Shown here in pieces: positions 1 to 12,930 of a stretch of DNA of 64,000 nucleotides; within the stretch, counting starts at the first letter, position 1; every line of letters begins with the position of its first letter. The stretch is from Chrysoperla carnea (lineage: Eukaryota; Arthropoda; Insecta; Neuroptera; Chrysopidae). Location: NCBI RefSeq assembly GCF_905475395.1, contig NC_058342.1:24834640-24898639 (forward strand), in the 5' to 3' direction. The position numbers were made by a program, and so were the translations under genes. Below the pieces are notes generated by a model. That model saw nothing but the letters and a program-made list of their open reading frames with translations. It was not told the DNA's origin and did not search any database.

Positions 1-1135
1 AAAAGAATTTGCAGCTTAAGATTCTGTTGCCTTTTTTTTCTCGATTTTTTATAATTCTACCTTCCGGAAGATCTTTTTTACCTCACTGATGAGCTCTAGA
101 AATCTTTTCTGTCAGAATAAATAAGAAATAAAGCTTAACTATATCTGGAATAACATTCACGAAAGATTTTTAACTTTTTTAGGAGAAATATTAGGTTTTT
201 CACAGCATAACATAAATTTCAAAAGGAAAGATTTCCAGAACTCTTTGAACTTACATAATACTACCAAAATTTTCCGAAATCTCGATTTATATCGATTTAT
301 CGAAATCTTCTCTACCAAAGTTGTATTTCGATTTCCATGATTCTTTTGGATTTACAAATAGAGTAAATGCTTGTTACAAAAAAGCAATAAGAGCTGGTAA
401 GAAAGTCCTTTTACATCCTTGTGTATATTTTTAATCAGTTTCATTTTGCGGGAATCGATCGCTCTCCACTGCAGTGGGACACTTTCATAGACAAATACTT
501 TATTTCTACTAACCGCGCTGTTTTGCGTTCTTTTGAAGCTGTAGAAGCTCGCAGTACAGAGCGATCAATTCGAATTTCGCTACCAGAAAATCCGCAGTAG
601 CTTAAGGACACATTCTTAAGGGTCTAACCTTTTAAAATATTTTTTTTAAAAATCGATTTCCTCTAATTTCTAGACCATAATACTGCCTTAAATTCTGTTA
701 GTGCGTATAAAACCTCTCTCAATACAAAAAAAAGAAATTTTGATTGCGTTCCTATTTTTGATTATCTTTTCACTTGAAGGATTCCAAAGGCGAAAGATTA
801 GTTCCACATGGATAAGAGAAGTTATAGCATCACATAAAATTAATACATTGGGATTACACACGTTATGAATTTCAAATTAATAGTTGGCAACATTTATTCT
901 GAAGTTCCATTAAGTGGTTTTTCTTCACTCTCAATAATACCGTACCAAAAATTTTTTTGAAAAACTATTATTACATAGTAAACCAATACTACAGACCATC
1001 AAAGGGATAGTTTACATACAATTCACCACTTAATCGAAGTTTTTTTTTTTTTTATTATAATAAATGAAATTTTTATTCAAATATTATGGGAACAAGGCCT
1101 GTCATTCAAACGACCATGCATTTCATATATGTGTT
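1..1135. other. AT-rich noncoding DNA
   Basis: No coding exon, RNA gene or clear element is visible. Homopolymer A/T runs dominate. There is a slightly more GC-rich stretch around 450-600 without an open frame of interest. Whether this is intergenic or an intron of a longer cnc isoform cannot be told. Confidence 0.5.
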
Positions 1136-1159
1136 TCAGGCGAACTGACTGTCAGACAA

Positions 1160-1196
1160 ATGGACGGACGGACAGACAGACAGACAGACAGACATG
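1160..1196. repeat. GACG/GACA tetranucleotide microsatellite
   Basis: The run starts as ggacggacgg and continues as about seven gacagaca-type units. Related short CCGT/GACA runs occur inside the family A repeats (for example 7346-7370 and 14974-14998), so this run may derive from that family. Confidence 0.85.
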
Positions 1197-1721
1197 CAGA
1201 CAACATAACTCAATATTATAATAGTTTTTAGAGTGTAGTGAAGGGAGTTTTATTTCTTCAAAAATCATTAATTGTTCCTGAACGGTATTCTTTTTTTTGG
1301 AGTCAGAAATAATATATTTTATACATGTTATTATATCCACAAAAAAAAGTTTCATTAGGGCACATATAACTCACACTGTCTCCTATACGTTCTTTTTTTA
1401 AAAAAAGGTTTTGATTGGTTTATTTCAAATTTTGAATATTTTGAAGGAAATAAGTCAAATTTGAAGTTATGTTATTTCGTGGTCTCCATAATTTCTATAA
1501 ATTGCAGCTGCCTCCCTCTAGAGATTCACAGAAATAGTTCAAAGCATCCACAAATTTTTTAACAAAAAATTTTCACCTCCAAAAGTTGACTCCTTTAACC
1601 CTCTTAGTATGAATTGATGAAGCTACCTACAAATTTTCAACTCACCATCTTTTGTAGTTTTTGAGAAAAAGGAAACTAAATTTTGTCCTTATTTGGACAC
1701 TCAGAGGAAAACGAAGGTTAT

Positions 1722-2062
1722 TTACGAAAAAATGTTTCAAACAAAAGTTTAATTTTTTTTAAGAAACACGTTTTACACTGACACTTTTGTTCTATCTGTT
1801 ATGGTTTACAAGATGGGTCCTACGGATCCAAGACCAGATGAACTTAAACTCATTTTTTATGTCCTGAGCACGATATAAACAAATTTCAGCTCGATATCTT
1901 TTTCGTTTTTGAGTTATTGTGACAGACAAACGGAAATGGACTAAATAGGTTAATATCACGAATACTTATATCAAATTTTTGTTTCTAGCATCAATATATC
2001 TAAGCGTTACAAACTTGGGACTGAACTTAATATACTCTGATATATTTTACATATGGAATATT
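1722..2062 (+). repeat. Dispersed family A, copy 1
   Basis: Shares with the other copies the order tttacgaaaaaatgtttcaa, ggtttacaagatgggtccta, a ttcgtttttgagttat block, an nggaaatggacta block, and aagcgttacaaacttgggac. The final part ends near an atatatttca/tacatat motif. No coding capacity is seen. The element class is unknown. Confidence 0.8.
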
Positions 2063-2544
2063 AAAACTAAATAAAATCATTTTTAAAAACAAGTTTTTAA
2101 GAAAAGGGCCCATATAAGATGAAAGGGGGAAAAAAATAGTAGGAAAGCAAACGATTTCCACCAGTATAAATCTGGACTCCAGTGTCTGTGAAACCCCAAA
2201 ATTGAACTCTAGACCCACGCCTGTTTTCAGATAAATTTATGGCTAAATAAGTCTAATTTTAAAATAAAAAATAAATTTTGCCCCCCTTATTTGCCATCGA
2301 TTGACGACGCCTTTGTAAACTGATTTTTTACGCTTCGAAAGTTCGAATTTTTTACGCCTAAACCAAGCAGGGATTTTTTTCAATTTACAGAACTTTTTAT
2401 TATAATTCTATTTTGGAATTCGCCGAAGAATTCTTCCTTTTATTGTGCTTATAGAGGACTACCTATCACTGGTGCACTGAATTATCTTATCTTTATTATC
2501 AAAATTATCAGAAAGTGAGGGCTTCCTTCAAAACTTTCCCTCTA

Positions 2545-2790
2545 GAAAAGGTTTATTATGCCCAACAATGACATTTGCAGTCGAGTAACTTGCCGCGTTC
2601 GTATGATAATTTTTGCCAACATATTTAATTATAGACGTCGAATTCGCTCTGGTTCGTTTCTTTGAGTTACGGATTTGTGATTTGTTTCAAAATGCCAATT
2701 GTTGTCCACGTTGTAACTACAATGCAATATGAAGTATTGTGAAGTGAATTTTGTGATCGGTGGCTTGCCCAAAATATTGTATCGCGTGGT
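2545..2790. mobile_element. hAT-related fragment
   Basis: ttttgccaacatatttaatt, then atagacg, gatcggtg and ccaaaatattgtatcgcgtg, match the right part of the hAT derivative at 58031-58360. The rest is diverged. The terminal CAGTG motif is not preserved clearly here. Confidence 0.45.
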
Positions 2791-3820
2791 ATAGAAAGAA
2801 CCTTCGTGTCAAAAGTTGTTTTGTAAAAAGAAGATTATTTAATTGCTTACATCTTTTATGTTTATCGATCAATATTGATATTCATTTCCAAATTTTAACG
2901 AAAGATACATTGAAATCACCATCAGGACAAAGGCCGTTTATTGCTCTGATCTTGGAACAATTTATAGAAATTTTCTCTGTCATGATATAAAATTTTAGAA
3001 TAAAATATTTGACAAAGTGAGTCACTTTACTGAAAAATCTTGAAGTAATATAGACTCTGTTTCTCTGGAGAAAAACTTTCGAATATAGTAAGGGGCGTTG
3101 ATTTAATTTCTCCCTATAATCCTAAAAAGAGGGTGGCTTTTGTTTCTACCCTTAATAAATTAAACAAACTCTAATATCTTCATATTTAAACAATCAAAGA
3201 ATTGTTCATTTATCATTCAGAGAGATAGTATTATCTAACTATCATGAGGAAACATCTATCTTTTTAAACAGACAACCATTTATAAAAAGACAGAATTTAT
3301 TTAAGCATACGATCCGATGCGAGTTATATACGATTGTGATTATCGATGAAAGACAAATGATTTGAGTTTGAAACGGTGACATTTTACATAAACGGACACA
3401 ATAACCATTTAATATTTATTATTATATAAAAAAAAATCAACGTATAAGGTATACCTATGTATCGGTACAAGTTATTGATTTTATCATAACCTCAAAATTG
3501 TTATTATGTAATTGATAGTCGATATGTAATGGAGGTCTAATCAATCAACTGTACGTAGGGTATTTATAAAAAAAAAATTTATAAATCTGATTAAAGAGAT
3601 TCACATGACCTCTATGTATACTTGGGAGTAGTTTAAATTCATTTACTTTACTAAGGAAAAATCTCTTAGTTGAGATGCTTACTGGTCACAGCCCCGGATC
3701 TACGTTAAGAATTTTCGGACGGTGATTTGTGAAACGTGCGGACAGGAATTGTCGTGGACAAGATCGTACCTCTTCCATTCCTAGACCCTTACTTTAAGTC
3801 CTATTGTGAGGAAATCGTGG

Positions 3821-3880
3821 AAATGTACCGAAAAATGCCGGCACTGGTTGGCTGTTGCTGGCGCAATTTTCGGTACATTT
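3821..3880. other. Near-perfect 60-nt hairpin
   Basis: Left arm aaatgtaccgaaaaatgccg plus gca pairs with tgctggcg plus caattttcggtacattt across a short loop. Arms are about 23-25 nt with one mismatch and small bulges. The surrounding 3680-3900 is GC-richer than its neighbours. It could be a pre-miRNA-like fold or the centre of a MITE. Only the inverted repeat itself is directly seen. Confidence 0.5.
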
Positions 3881-5164
3881 CGTCGATTTGATCCTAAACA
3901 GTGTTGCCAACTCAACTAACTTTTAGATAGATCTACCAACTTTAAATATCTTATTCAAATCCACTACCTCGCAAGAAAATTGTATCAACTTTTTGAGCTT
4001 ATAAGAAATTAAAAATTTTTTATCGACATTTCTATTGTCCTTTCGTTAATTAAATACTTACCGAAGAAAAATTTTAAATTGTTTAAAGTAGTTCGACCGT
4101 CACATGACAAGTCAAGTTAGCAATTACATTTATATTCTTAGAATTTAAATCTAAGTTATGTATAAAAATAATATTTGTATCACGTAAATGTAATAAAATA
4201 TCGTAAAAGATAAAATTTATACGTCAATTTGACTAGTTTTTGATTTTGCTCAAACAGCCGAAATACTTTAATCAAAATATTAGGTGAAGGATCTTTGGTA
4301 CAGAGTGACAAAGTTAAAGAGCATCATAGTGAGTTTCGTAAAAAAACAGAAATATTAGATCTACCAAGATCTAATATCTCTTTTAAGCAAGATTTTCTGA
4401 AAACGACCAACTTTTTAAATCATATCTACCACCCAGACTGATTTTGGGTTGACACAGTGCTTCCATTAGGGCTCTAAGAAGAGGTCTAAGAACCGAAGAG
4501 GTTTGTGAAGAAATAAATTATTATGATCTGTATATGGCAGTAAAAATTACTTATTCATTTTAGAAATTGTTGATATGTTTAAACGCCGACGCGCTGCTAT
4601 GCAACTACAACAGTTAATAGATAATATTGATTTCATCAAAATATTTTTTTTAAAAAGTACCGCCAAAAATATTTTTGTTGTACATTTATATCTTTCATAG
4701 AGATTGCATTCATTTCAAATATTATATGAAAATTTTTTAATTGGAAGATTATTACCGGAATAGAGTTTTCAAATTTAAAGAGGGAGGGAGTGTTTTAAAG
4801 AATAGCAGGATTAGCGCCATCTGCGATTAAAATACATTTATTTGTGTGATAAGATATAAGATTTGTATGATTTTGGCCGATTTCGAAAATATTGCAGTCG
4901 TTTACAATTTATTTTCATGGGTTTAAATTTTTCATATTTAAATATTTTCATGGGAAAAATAACTTTATAAAAATTAGAAATTTAATATTTGAATTTTGAT
5001 CGAATTTGAAAATACATTTGAATAGAAAAATTTTTATGAAAACAGTAAACTTATCTGAAAATATTTTCCCCGGACCTTCGATAATTCGAACCTCAATTGA
5101 AATTACAAAAAATTTCGAGTTAATGAAGTTTTGACTTAACAAGTAGTTCGAAATACAGAGGATT

Positions 5165-5365
5165 CAAAAATTTCAGCTTGACATCTCTTATCGATTTTGA
5201 GTTATCGTGTCCACAAACAGACGGGCAGACGAACAGAGAGCCGAAAATAGACTAATTAGATGATTTTATGAACATCTATACCAAAATTTTGTTGGTAGCA
5301 TCAATATTTTTAAGCGTTACAAACTTGAAACTAAACTTAGTATACCTTGATATATTTCATATATT
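5165..5365 (+). repeat. Dispersed family A, copy 2 (3' half)
   Basis: Begins at the ttcagcttgacatctctta block and runs through atgaacatctataccaaaat to aagcgttacaaacttgaaac and tatatttcatata. The 5' half is absent. Confidence 0.75.
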
Positions 5366-6464
5366 CGTTGTGTGCGTAGTCATGGTAGGGACAATTAAAT
5401 CGATGCCAGCGCTTCCAGTGAAAAATTTTGGCGATAAAGGAGGCTGTAATGACTAATTTGCAGTTCTTTGCATGTTAATGTTATAGAAAATGTCAAATTA
5501 AAATGATTGAAAAACACTAATTAATTAAACTTAATGCATTAAAAATTGTGAAAATAAGAAATCAAATTGCACAAATATTATTTTTCAAATGTAACTTATC
5601 ATATTTATTTATTTAAATTTGTGAGAAAATAATATTAAATTTTCAATGTAAGTCATAAATGCAATCCATACAATTATATATTTATCCATACAATTCTATA
5701 ATTAAAGTAGTGTATCGTTACCATGGAAAGGCCACCAATATAACTCACGCACGGTGCGAATACCTACATGGTTTAATAATTACTGAACCTCCTAGAAAAT
5801 TTTTCAATGTGTTTTTTTTAGAGTAAATTTTTCTTTCGAATTTCAAGTAAAATCAGTTAAATAAAGAAAAAAACAGTGTCTATCTCAAAAACTTATCAGA
5901 TACATCAAAAATCTACTAAAAATGTCAAAACATATATTGGTTACATCAAATTATACGTAAAACTGTTGACATAAACGGTAGCAAACAGTATTCAATCATA
6001 ATTATTTGGGTCAATATTTTGATAATATACAAATTTTTTTGAAAATAAAAGTCAATATTTAACTAAAAAAAATGGGTTAAAAATAACATACACACAATTC
6101 AAAAAAAAAAAAGAAGTCAGGTAAATATTTGAATTACTTAAGAAGATGTATGAGGTGTTTTTAAAATTGATCTCCTGATCCACACAGTAGTCTATTTATT
6201 GTCAAACCGATAACTTTTGTGTCAATATTATCTCTCAATTGTGTTTTATACAAATTGGTTTCAACGACATTCAAATATTGTTCCGGTTTTATGCTTTTTT
6301 GTTGATAAGATTTTCAATCGGCATTTTGTTAAATAGTGTGTAGGTTAATTTGATAACATTGCCGCGCTTATTTATTTTACTAATTTATGAGAGGAAAAAC
6401 TGATAGTAAAGTGTTTTCCATTAAGAATGACAAGTCTTTAAAACTAATCCATTTGTATGTATAA

Positions 6465-7505
6465 ACAAGTGAAAACAAACAATTGACTGAGTTTATTGTT
6501 GAAATACCACGTATAGACAGTGTTGATTACTCTATCACATTACACATACACACATGTCACACATACATAACTAATATTCCCATATAATACATACTATATA
6601 CAGTTTGCGCAAAATTTGCGCTATTACGGGTAAACAATGATGTTTACGAAAAAATGTGTCAAACAAAATAAAGACTGATCCACGTAAAACGATGATTCAA
6701 TAATATTGACTCTGTGAGATGACATTGCCTTCAATATTTTTCCATCAATATCGATTGAGGATTGTTTTTGAAAACTCACTTTTTTACGAAATAAAATCTT
6801 GAGTAGATGTTAAGAATACTAATACAATTTCATCTTTAAAAACCAGTGAAGACAAACAATTAACTGAGTTAGTTGTTAAAACACCCTGTAGACAGTGATT
6901 ACGCAATCGTTTGTTTTTTACGTCATGTAAGTAAAGAAAGATAGCCCCCTCTTACACACAAAGTAATAAGAGTATCTTTGTTCTCATTCCCTCAGTGCAT
7001 ATAGTATATGCTATAACAATTAAACATATACATAATATATGTAATGTATAAGTTTAAAATATATACAATACGTGTATACACAATATATAATGTTTCTAAT
7101 CTAATTTGTGGCGTCCTCACAGGTAATTAGTGATGCTAACAAAAAAATATTTCAAACAAAAGTTGTTTATTTTTTTATAAGGAATATTTTTTACATTTAA
7201 ACTTTTGTTCTATCTCTAACGGTTTACAAGATTTACAAGACCCAATTGACCTATGTTGCTCATTTACAAACTCGACCTCACTTTTTACGTCCTGAGCTAT
7301 AAAAATTTCAGCTTGATATCTCTTTTCGTTTTTGAGTTATCGCGTTGACAGACAGACAGACGGACAGACAACCGGAAATGGACTAATTAGGTGATTTTAT
7401 GAACATCTATACCAAAGTTTTTTTGTAGCATCAATATTTTTAAGCGTTACAAACTTGGGACTAAACTTAACATACCCCGATATATTTCATATATACATGG
7501 TATAA
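6465..7505 (+). repeat. Dispersed family A, copy 3 (long, compound)
   Basis: Two starts of the family's 5' part (aacaattgactgagtttatt at about 6478 and aacaattaactgagttagtt at about 6856) precede one full 3' part (7135-7505) ending in tatatttcatatatacatgg. The 3' part carries the gacagacagacggacag run and the aagcgttacaaacttgggac block. Confidence 0.75.
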
Positions 7506-7908
7506 AAATTGAAGTATCTCCTATAAATCAGTTTCCCAAACAAAATTTTTTTTTCAATACCATCGTAAGAACTATAAACGAAACTTGAACCATAAATTAT
7601 CCACTGATAAAAATCATCATAAAAATCATATTTAAGAAAATATAAAATACTTAAAAATCCTTTTCGATTTCCCTTAAATTTAAATTTATAATTTCGCTCC
7701 CCGTAAGTCATTCTTAAAATTGTTCTTCTTAAAAATCTTAAAATATTTCAAGTACAGTTCGATAATAAGATATTTTCGTTTTTATATTTCCCAAAAAGAT
7801 ATAGTGAAGAGTTTTAAATTTTCTTCGGCCACCCAAATATAAAATTTAATATTTTACAAAACAAACATTTTTTGTTTCGAAAATATTGGCGAATTATTTT
7901 CACGTCTT

Positions 7909-8485
7909 AAGGATGTATACGCATGACACCAATGTTTGATTTAGCTTCAGCTTAGGTATCTTGTACAAATTTTTATGAAAAAAATAATTGAAAATCGAAA
8001 TAAAATACATTACTTTCATTTAGGAATCTCAAAAAATGACATATTTTGAAAGTTTTTGATAATTTTCACTTGGAACGAATGAAAATGAATAAAACAAATT
8101 TTTTAATTGAAAGTAAACATATTGGCAATGGCATAGAAAAGCAAAAAAACCAAGTAAAGGATGTAAGAGCAGATTAGATTTAGGGTTGAAATTGTTTTTA
8201 CCTTATTTTCAACTTTGATGATGAATTTTATTATAACTTCATGAATGTAGACGAAAAATAAGAATAAAATTTTTCGATATCTTCCTTGAGTTTCGAAATA
8301 TCGAAAGGTGAATATTTAAACAAAATTTTCAATTTTCGATGTTTTGAAAATTACGCCAAATCTCGAAAAATTTTATTCTAGCTTTTCGTCTTATATCGTC
8401 AAGTTATTATATAATTTATCATCAAAATTAAAAATGCATATTTTTTAAATTTGTGCCCCCACTACCATGCTTATACATACTTAAA
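7909..8485 (+). mobile_element. Composite MITE pair, copy 1
   Basis: Two adjacent units end in sequences like aaggatgtatacgcatgaca and a terminal tgcttatacatacttaa; the inner junction is aaaggatgtaagagcaga. The second unit contains inverted blocks aatttttcgatatc and aaaatatcg/ cgaaatatcgaaag. The whole arrangement recurs in inverted orientation at 20543-21135. Confidence 0.65.
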
Positions 8486-8999
8486 ACAAAATTCTGGCAT
8501 AATTATTTTGATTCGTACCATTTCCACAAAAATTTTTCGCAAGCAATTGAAATCGTAAACGTAAAAGAGTTTTTCGTAAAAAAAAAATAATTTTGACTCA
8601 AGAAATTTTTTGAAACTCAGAAATTTTAGTTTTTAATACACTTCGTTTCCAAAATTTTGTACCACTAGAATTTTTCAAATCGTGAATAAACGTAGAGTAG
8701 TTTTTCCCCCAAAATTTTTCAAACAATTTAATAAAAAACCAGAGTGAGATGGAGCATTATATTTAGGTACAACTATCTTTCTTAAATACACACATACATA
8801 TGATTCGATGGTGAGTACCCATGGTAGGGGATTTATCTCTTTTACACAGCGGGGGAATATTTGTCGGCCATTTTGACAATCTACACCATATTCCTTTAGT
8901 GCTCATAATAATACAGAACAACGAAAACCATAGCAAATGATTTTTTAAATTTCTCTCTTAATAAACAAATCAATATTTATTATGTAAACAGCGGCTTAA

Positions 9000-9997
9000 T
9001 TTTTCCCGCATGAAAATTCAACCAAAAAAACCTAAGTGCTTACAACCTTTTTCAAGTGTTTTCCATAAATTTATTTTTTGCTTTAAGTGTGGTAGTGTAA
9101 AAGTGTTTGTGTAATAGTGTACGAAAATTTTTCGCTTTACGGTGGTGGAAAAATTTTTCGAGAAAAAATTTGGATTTTCGAAAATTGTGATTTTTTCTTT
9201 AATTATGAATCAAAGGTAGTGACTTTTTATTTAAGGTTTAAAGTTTTTTTTTGCGAAGACAATGAAAATTAATTTGGGACATTGTTATCGCATTTTTTCT
9301 AGATTGTTCGAAGAAAATTCGAGCTAAGAAAATTGATTGTGTGTTGTTTTTCGCATATATTTGTTTATATATAAAATGGCCATGATATATTCTTTTGTTT
9401 TAAGTATGTTTATAAAATGGCCGACATATAATTACATATTAATAATTTCGAAACATTTTTGATATTAAGTGAATTTTCGAGACATTTTTGGACGTTTTTA
9501 GAAAACTAAAAACATTTTTTAATACAAAACATTCCTTAAAATAAGTAACGTCAATTTTTTTTAACAAATAATTTATTTTGTAAATTTGCTTTCCACAAGT
9601 ATTTTAAACGGTTTCGAACCTCGAATAATACCATTTAAAATGACACTTTTTAAATCTAAATTTAATCAATATTATAGGTTAATCGAGTTTCTATCGAAAA
9701 TAGGCGAAAGTTTCATACAGCTTTTGTCTTTTTTGCTTAAGGGAAATTTTTGCTATAGGTGGTCCCGTTATTTTTTTTTTTTTTTTTCAAATTAAGAAAT
9801 TCAGCTTTCAAGAACTATTTACTTTTTGATAATCTTCGAAATTTTCTTGGATAAAATACCTACGTGATTTAAGGGTCATCCCTCGAAACAACTTTTTCGA
9901 AATAATCGATTCAAGAAATAATATTTTTCAAAAACAATTTTCATAAGAATATTTCGCTTTTGAAAAACTTTTTTTAACAATTAATCGAAAAATAAAA
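9000..9997 (+). promoter_or_regulatory. Possible 5' leader/promoter region of the short cnc isoform
   Basis: This stretch before the candidate first exon is free of the dispersed repeats that crowd both sides, which is what a retained promoter and 5' UTR might look like. It contains a TATA-like run (tatatataaaatgg near 9367) and TG-rich text around 9085-9125. Position and lack of repeats are the only support. No initiator or factor site can be named with confidence. Confidence 0.25.
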
Positions 9998-10019
9998 ATG
10001 AGCAGCTTTGCACTCGCAG
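9998..10019 (+). CDS. cnc: Candidate alternative first coding exon of cnc (short isoform)
   Basis: The sequence reads ATG AGC AGC TTT GCA CTC GCA G followed directly by the donor gtaaat. The start has an A-rich context (AAAAATG), and an in-frame TAA lies about 50 nt upstream at 9944-9946, so it would be a true start. The exon ends with one overhanging G. The first conserved cnc exon (24332) starts with GG and needs exactly one base to complete its codon. Joining them gives MSSFALAG-EYVLK and a 2,100-nt CDS (699 aa plus stop). Drosophila cnc is known to use alternative promoters for CncA, CncB and CncC, so a short isoform starting here fits. The exon is only 22 nt and a chance match cannot be excluded. 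Transcript data would settle it. Confidence 0.5.
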
Positions 10020-11899
10020 GTAAATATCAATATTTTCCCGACTAGAAATTGGTATGGGAAATTGATTGCGGGCAACTATGGTTTCCCTATTAAAGTCCAT
10101 AAATGGGAATTTGTTCAGAACCGAATCAAACCCTTCATAACTTGACGCCCGAATCGAAGAATCTTTTTTTGGTCCTGACCAAGGTATACCATCAAAGGGG
10201 AGTCTATCAAAGTATTTAACTATATTGCTTCAAAATTTGTAGGAAATTAATCAGCTTTTTTTCTTAGAAATTATATTTCGATGGTCTTCATTTTCCTTCT
10301 TGAAAATAATATTTGAGAACAGAAAAATTTCCCATATTTCTCAATTATCTTAGTTTTTAATTTAAAAAGAAAATTTAATACCTTCGAAAAATTGGATGAA
10401 GCCCGCATTTAATGAAAACATAGTGCAGATTTCTAGTTTCAAGTCTAAGCGACGCGTCCTCGACGACCGATTTCTTTAACTATGGCATAATAGGTATACT
10501 TTCAATTTGCTCAGAATGAATTTTACTAAAATAAAGAATGTAATTTTTGAGATATGCGCCATTTTTACGCGTCAAAATTTCAGTTCATCTTATTTACCTA
10601 AGTCTACTTTTAATATGATTTCGAAGGTTTTCCATCTAGTTGGAAATTCTTACCTTTAAATAATCGCGGTACAAAATTAAAGATGAATTACTTAAATTAT
10701 AAACAGATATTAAAATATTTATTCAGATGCAAATATAATTCTGGTTTCTGAAACACTTTTCTGAATTTTATTGTCTATTTCCAACCATAATTTGAAATTA
10801 ATCCACCTTCTTGCGATATCCTTCTTGAAATTTAAATTCTTTAAGTAGGTAATAGGTTTGTTTATTCTTAAAATTCCAGAAAAAATTAAAATTCAGAATT
10901 TTGCCTATAGCAATTTAAAGTTTATTATTTCTGAGACTATAACTGTATAAAGTTTAATATTCAGAAAACTCACTATGATGTTTAAATGTTTGAATCTATA
11001 TTATTTGCTTATTAACCTTTTATTTTTAAAATTCAGAAATTCGCGTAAATTCAAAATTCAGATTGTTCTGAATTTACCGAAATATACACGTTTTTGAAAT
11101 TTCAACCTGTATAGGTATAGGCTAGATTCTGAAATTATTGAATTCATTTGCTTAAATGATGCTTTCCTTTTTGAATTGAAATTGATATGAATTTTTAATG
11201 CCTATTATCCATCTATACTTATATGAATTTCTTTTTTGAATTTTTTAAAACTGGAATTTTAACGTTTAATTTCTTAGATGTCTATAGGTTACATTCTCTA
11301 AATTTTAGAATCTTAATTTCTAAATTTTTATAAATTCAAACAAATTAAAAATTAAATTTAAATTTGAAATTATATATAGAAATTAAGATTCTAAAATTTA
11401 GATATTAAATTTTAGAATCATAATTTCAGAATTTTTATAAATTACTAATTAAAAATTAAATTTGAATTTGAAATTATATATACTTAAATAAATTTTAAAT
11501 TTCTGCACGAATTTTTGAATTTTAATCATCATTAAGTTTGCAGTTTTAACAACAAATTTTAGAAAATATTAAAGATATTTAAGCTGAAGTTAAAAGTTTA
11601 AATTCCACTTTTAGAAATTTCAAAAAAGAAATTAAACCAGACTGAATATTTGCCACCTATTAAGGCTTTTTTCAATTACAATTTTAAGATTTATCTAGAT
11701 ATACTAAGAGATTTCCGTTTTTAAATCTCTATAAAATTAAGATTCTGAATTTCACATAAAAAAGTTTCTGAAACTATGAATATTTCGCTTGTTTTTTAAA
11801 TCAAAAGATTGTGCAAGTAATGTCTTTGTTTCCAAAAATTTCACCAAATTTAGATTCGCATATTTTATCTATAAATTCTACAAATATTACTCAAATGAA

Positions 11900-12930
11900 A
11901 TATTCTTAATTTCTAAAACAAACCTAATTATTACGGCGATTTTCTGCTCGATTTTATAGATTTTAATTTAAAATTCTGAGAGTCACGTACTATGAATATC
12001 TAGATATATTCTTGTATTCGGTTCGATTAAAAAAAAATAATAATAATCCATCTGCTAAAGCTTTTTTTTTTTTTTGAAATTTCTCAAAGATTCTGAAATT
12101 CGCATAGAATTAAAATTCAAATTTCTTAAGAAAAAAGTGATATGAATGGGTTCTTATTTAAGCTTGTTTTCAGCTCGAATTTATAAAGCTATTTCCATCA
12201 GTTAAGACATTTTCTGATCAAAATTTCTCAGAAATTAAAATTCGCATTATATAATGTTTAAATTTCTGAAACAAACAATTCTCAGATTCGCGTACATTTC
12301 TATGAATAATTACCATTTTACTCGATCGGTTAGATTAAAAACAAATTAATGCATCTTCCCAAACAAGTCTTTTTTTTTTAATTTCTCAAAACTTAAGATT
12401 CTGAATTTCACATAGAATTAACGTTCAGATTTCTGACGAAAAAAAAAACTCTGAATATGTTTTATTTACGTTTGTTCTCAGCTCGAATTTAAAACTACTT
12501 CCATCGGCTAAGACATTTATTCATCCAAATTTCTCAGAAATTAAAATTCGTGTTGTATGTTTAAATTTCTGAAAGAAATAGTTAATATTCTGAAATTCGC
12601 ACAGAATTTAAGTTCAGATTTCTGAAGAAAAAAAATATGAATAGGTTCTTATTTAGGCTTAATTTCAGTTCGAATTTAAAACTATTTCCATCAGCTAAGT
12701 CATTTATTCATCAAAATTTCTTAGAAATATTTAAAAAATTGTTATATAATGTTTAAATTTCTGAATCAAAATATTCTCAAATTCTGCTGAAACAAGTCTT
12801 TTTTTTTTGAAATTTCTCAAAAGTTAAGATTTTGAAATTCGAACAGAATTTCGATCAGCTAAGACATTTATTTATTAAAATTTCTCAGAAACTAAAATTC
12901 ACATTAGGTACTGATTAAATGCTGAAACAA
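11900..12930. repeat. Degenerate tandem AT-rich array
   Basis: The motif ccatcagctaagacatttat recurs at about 12195, 12501, 12688 and 12853, and caaaatttctcagaaattaa blocks follow it each time. Spacings are uneven (roughly 306, 187 and 165 bp), so units have diverged and lost pieces. The region has no coding potential. Confidence 0.65.

Noticed and set aside
2760..2990. 76-codon open frame
   Set aside because: It overlaps a hAT-derived repeat and has no recognisable product or exon boundaries.
3899..4456. A hAT element starting cagtgttgccaac
   Set aside because: The proposed far end (gggttgacacagtg) pairs poorly and no target duplication is visible.
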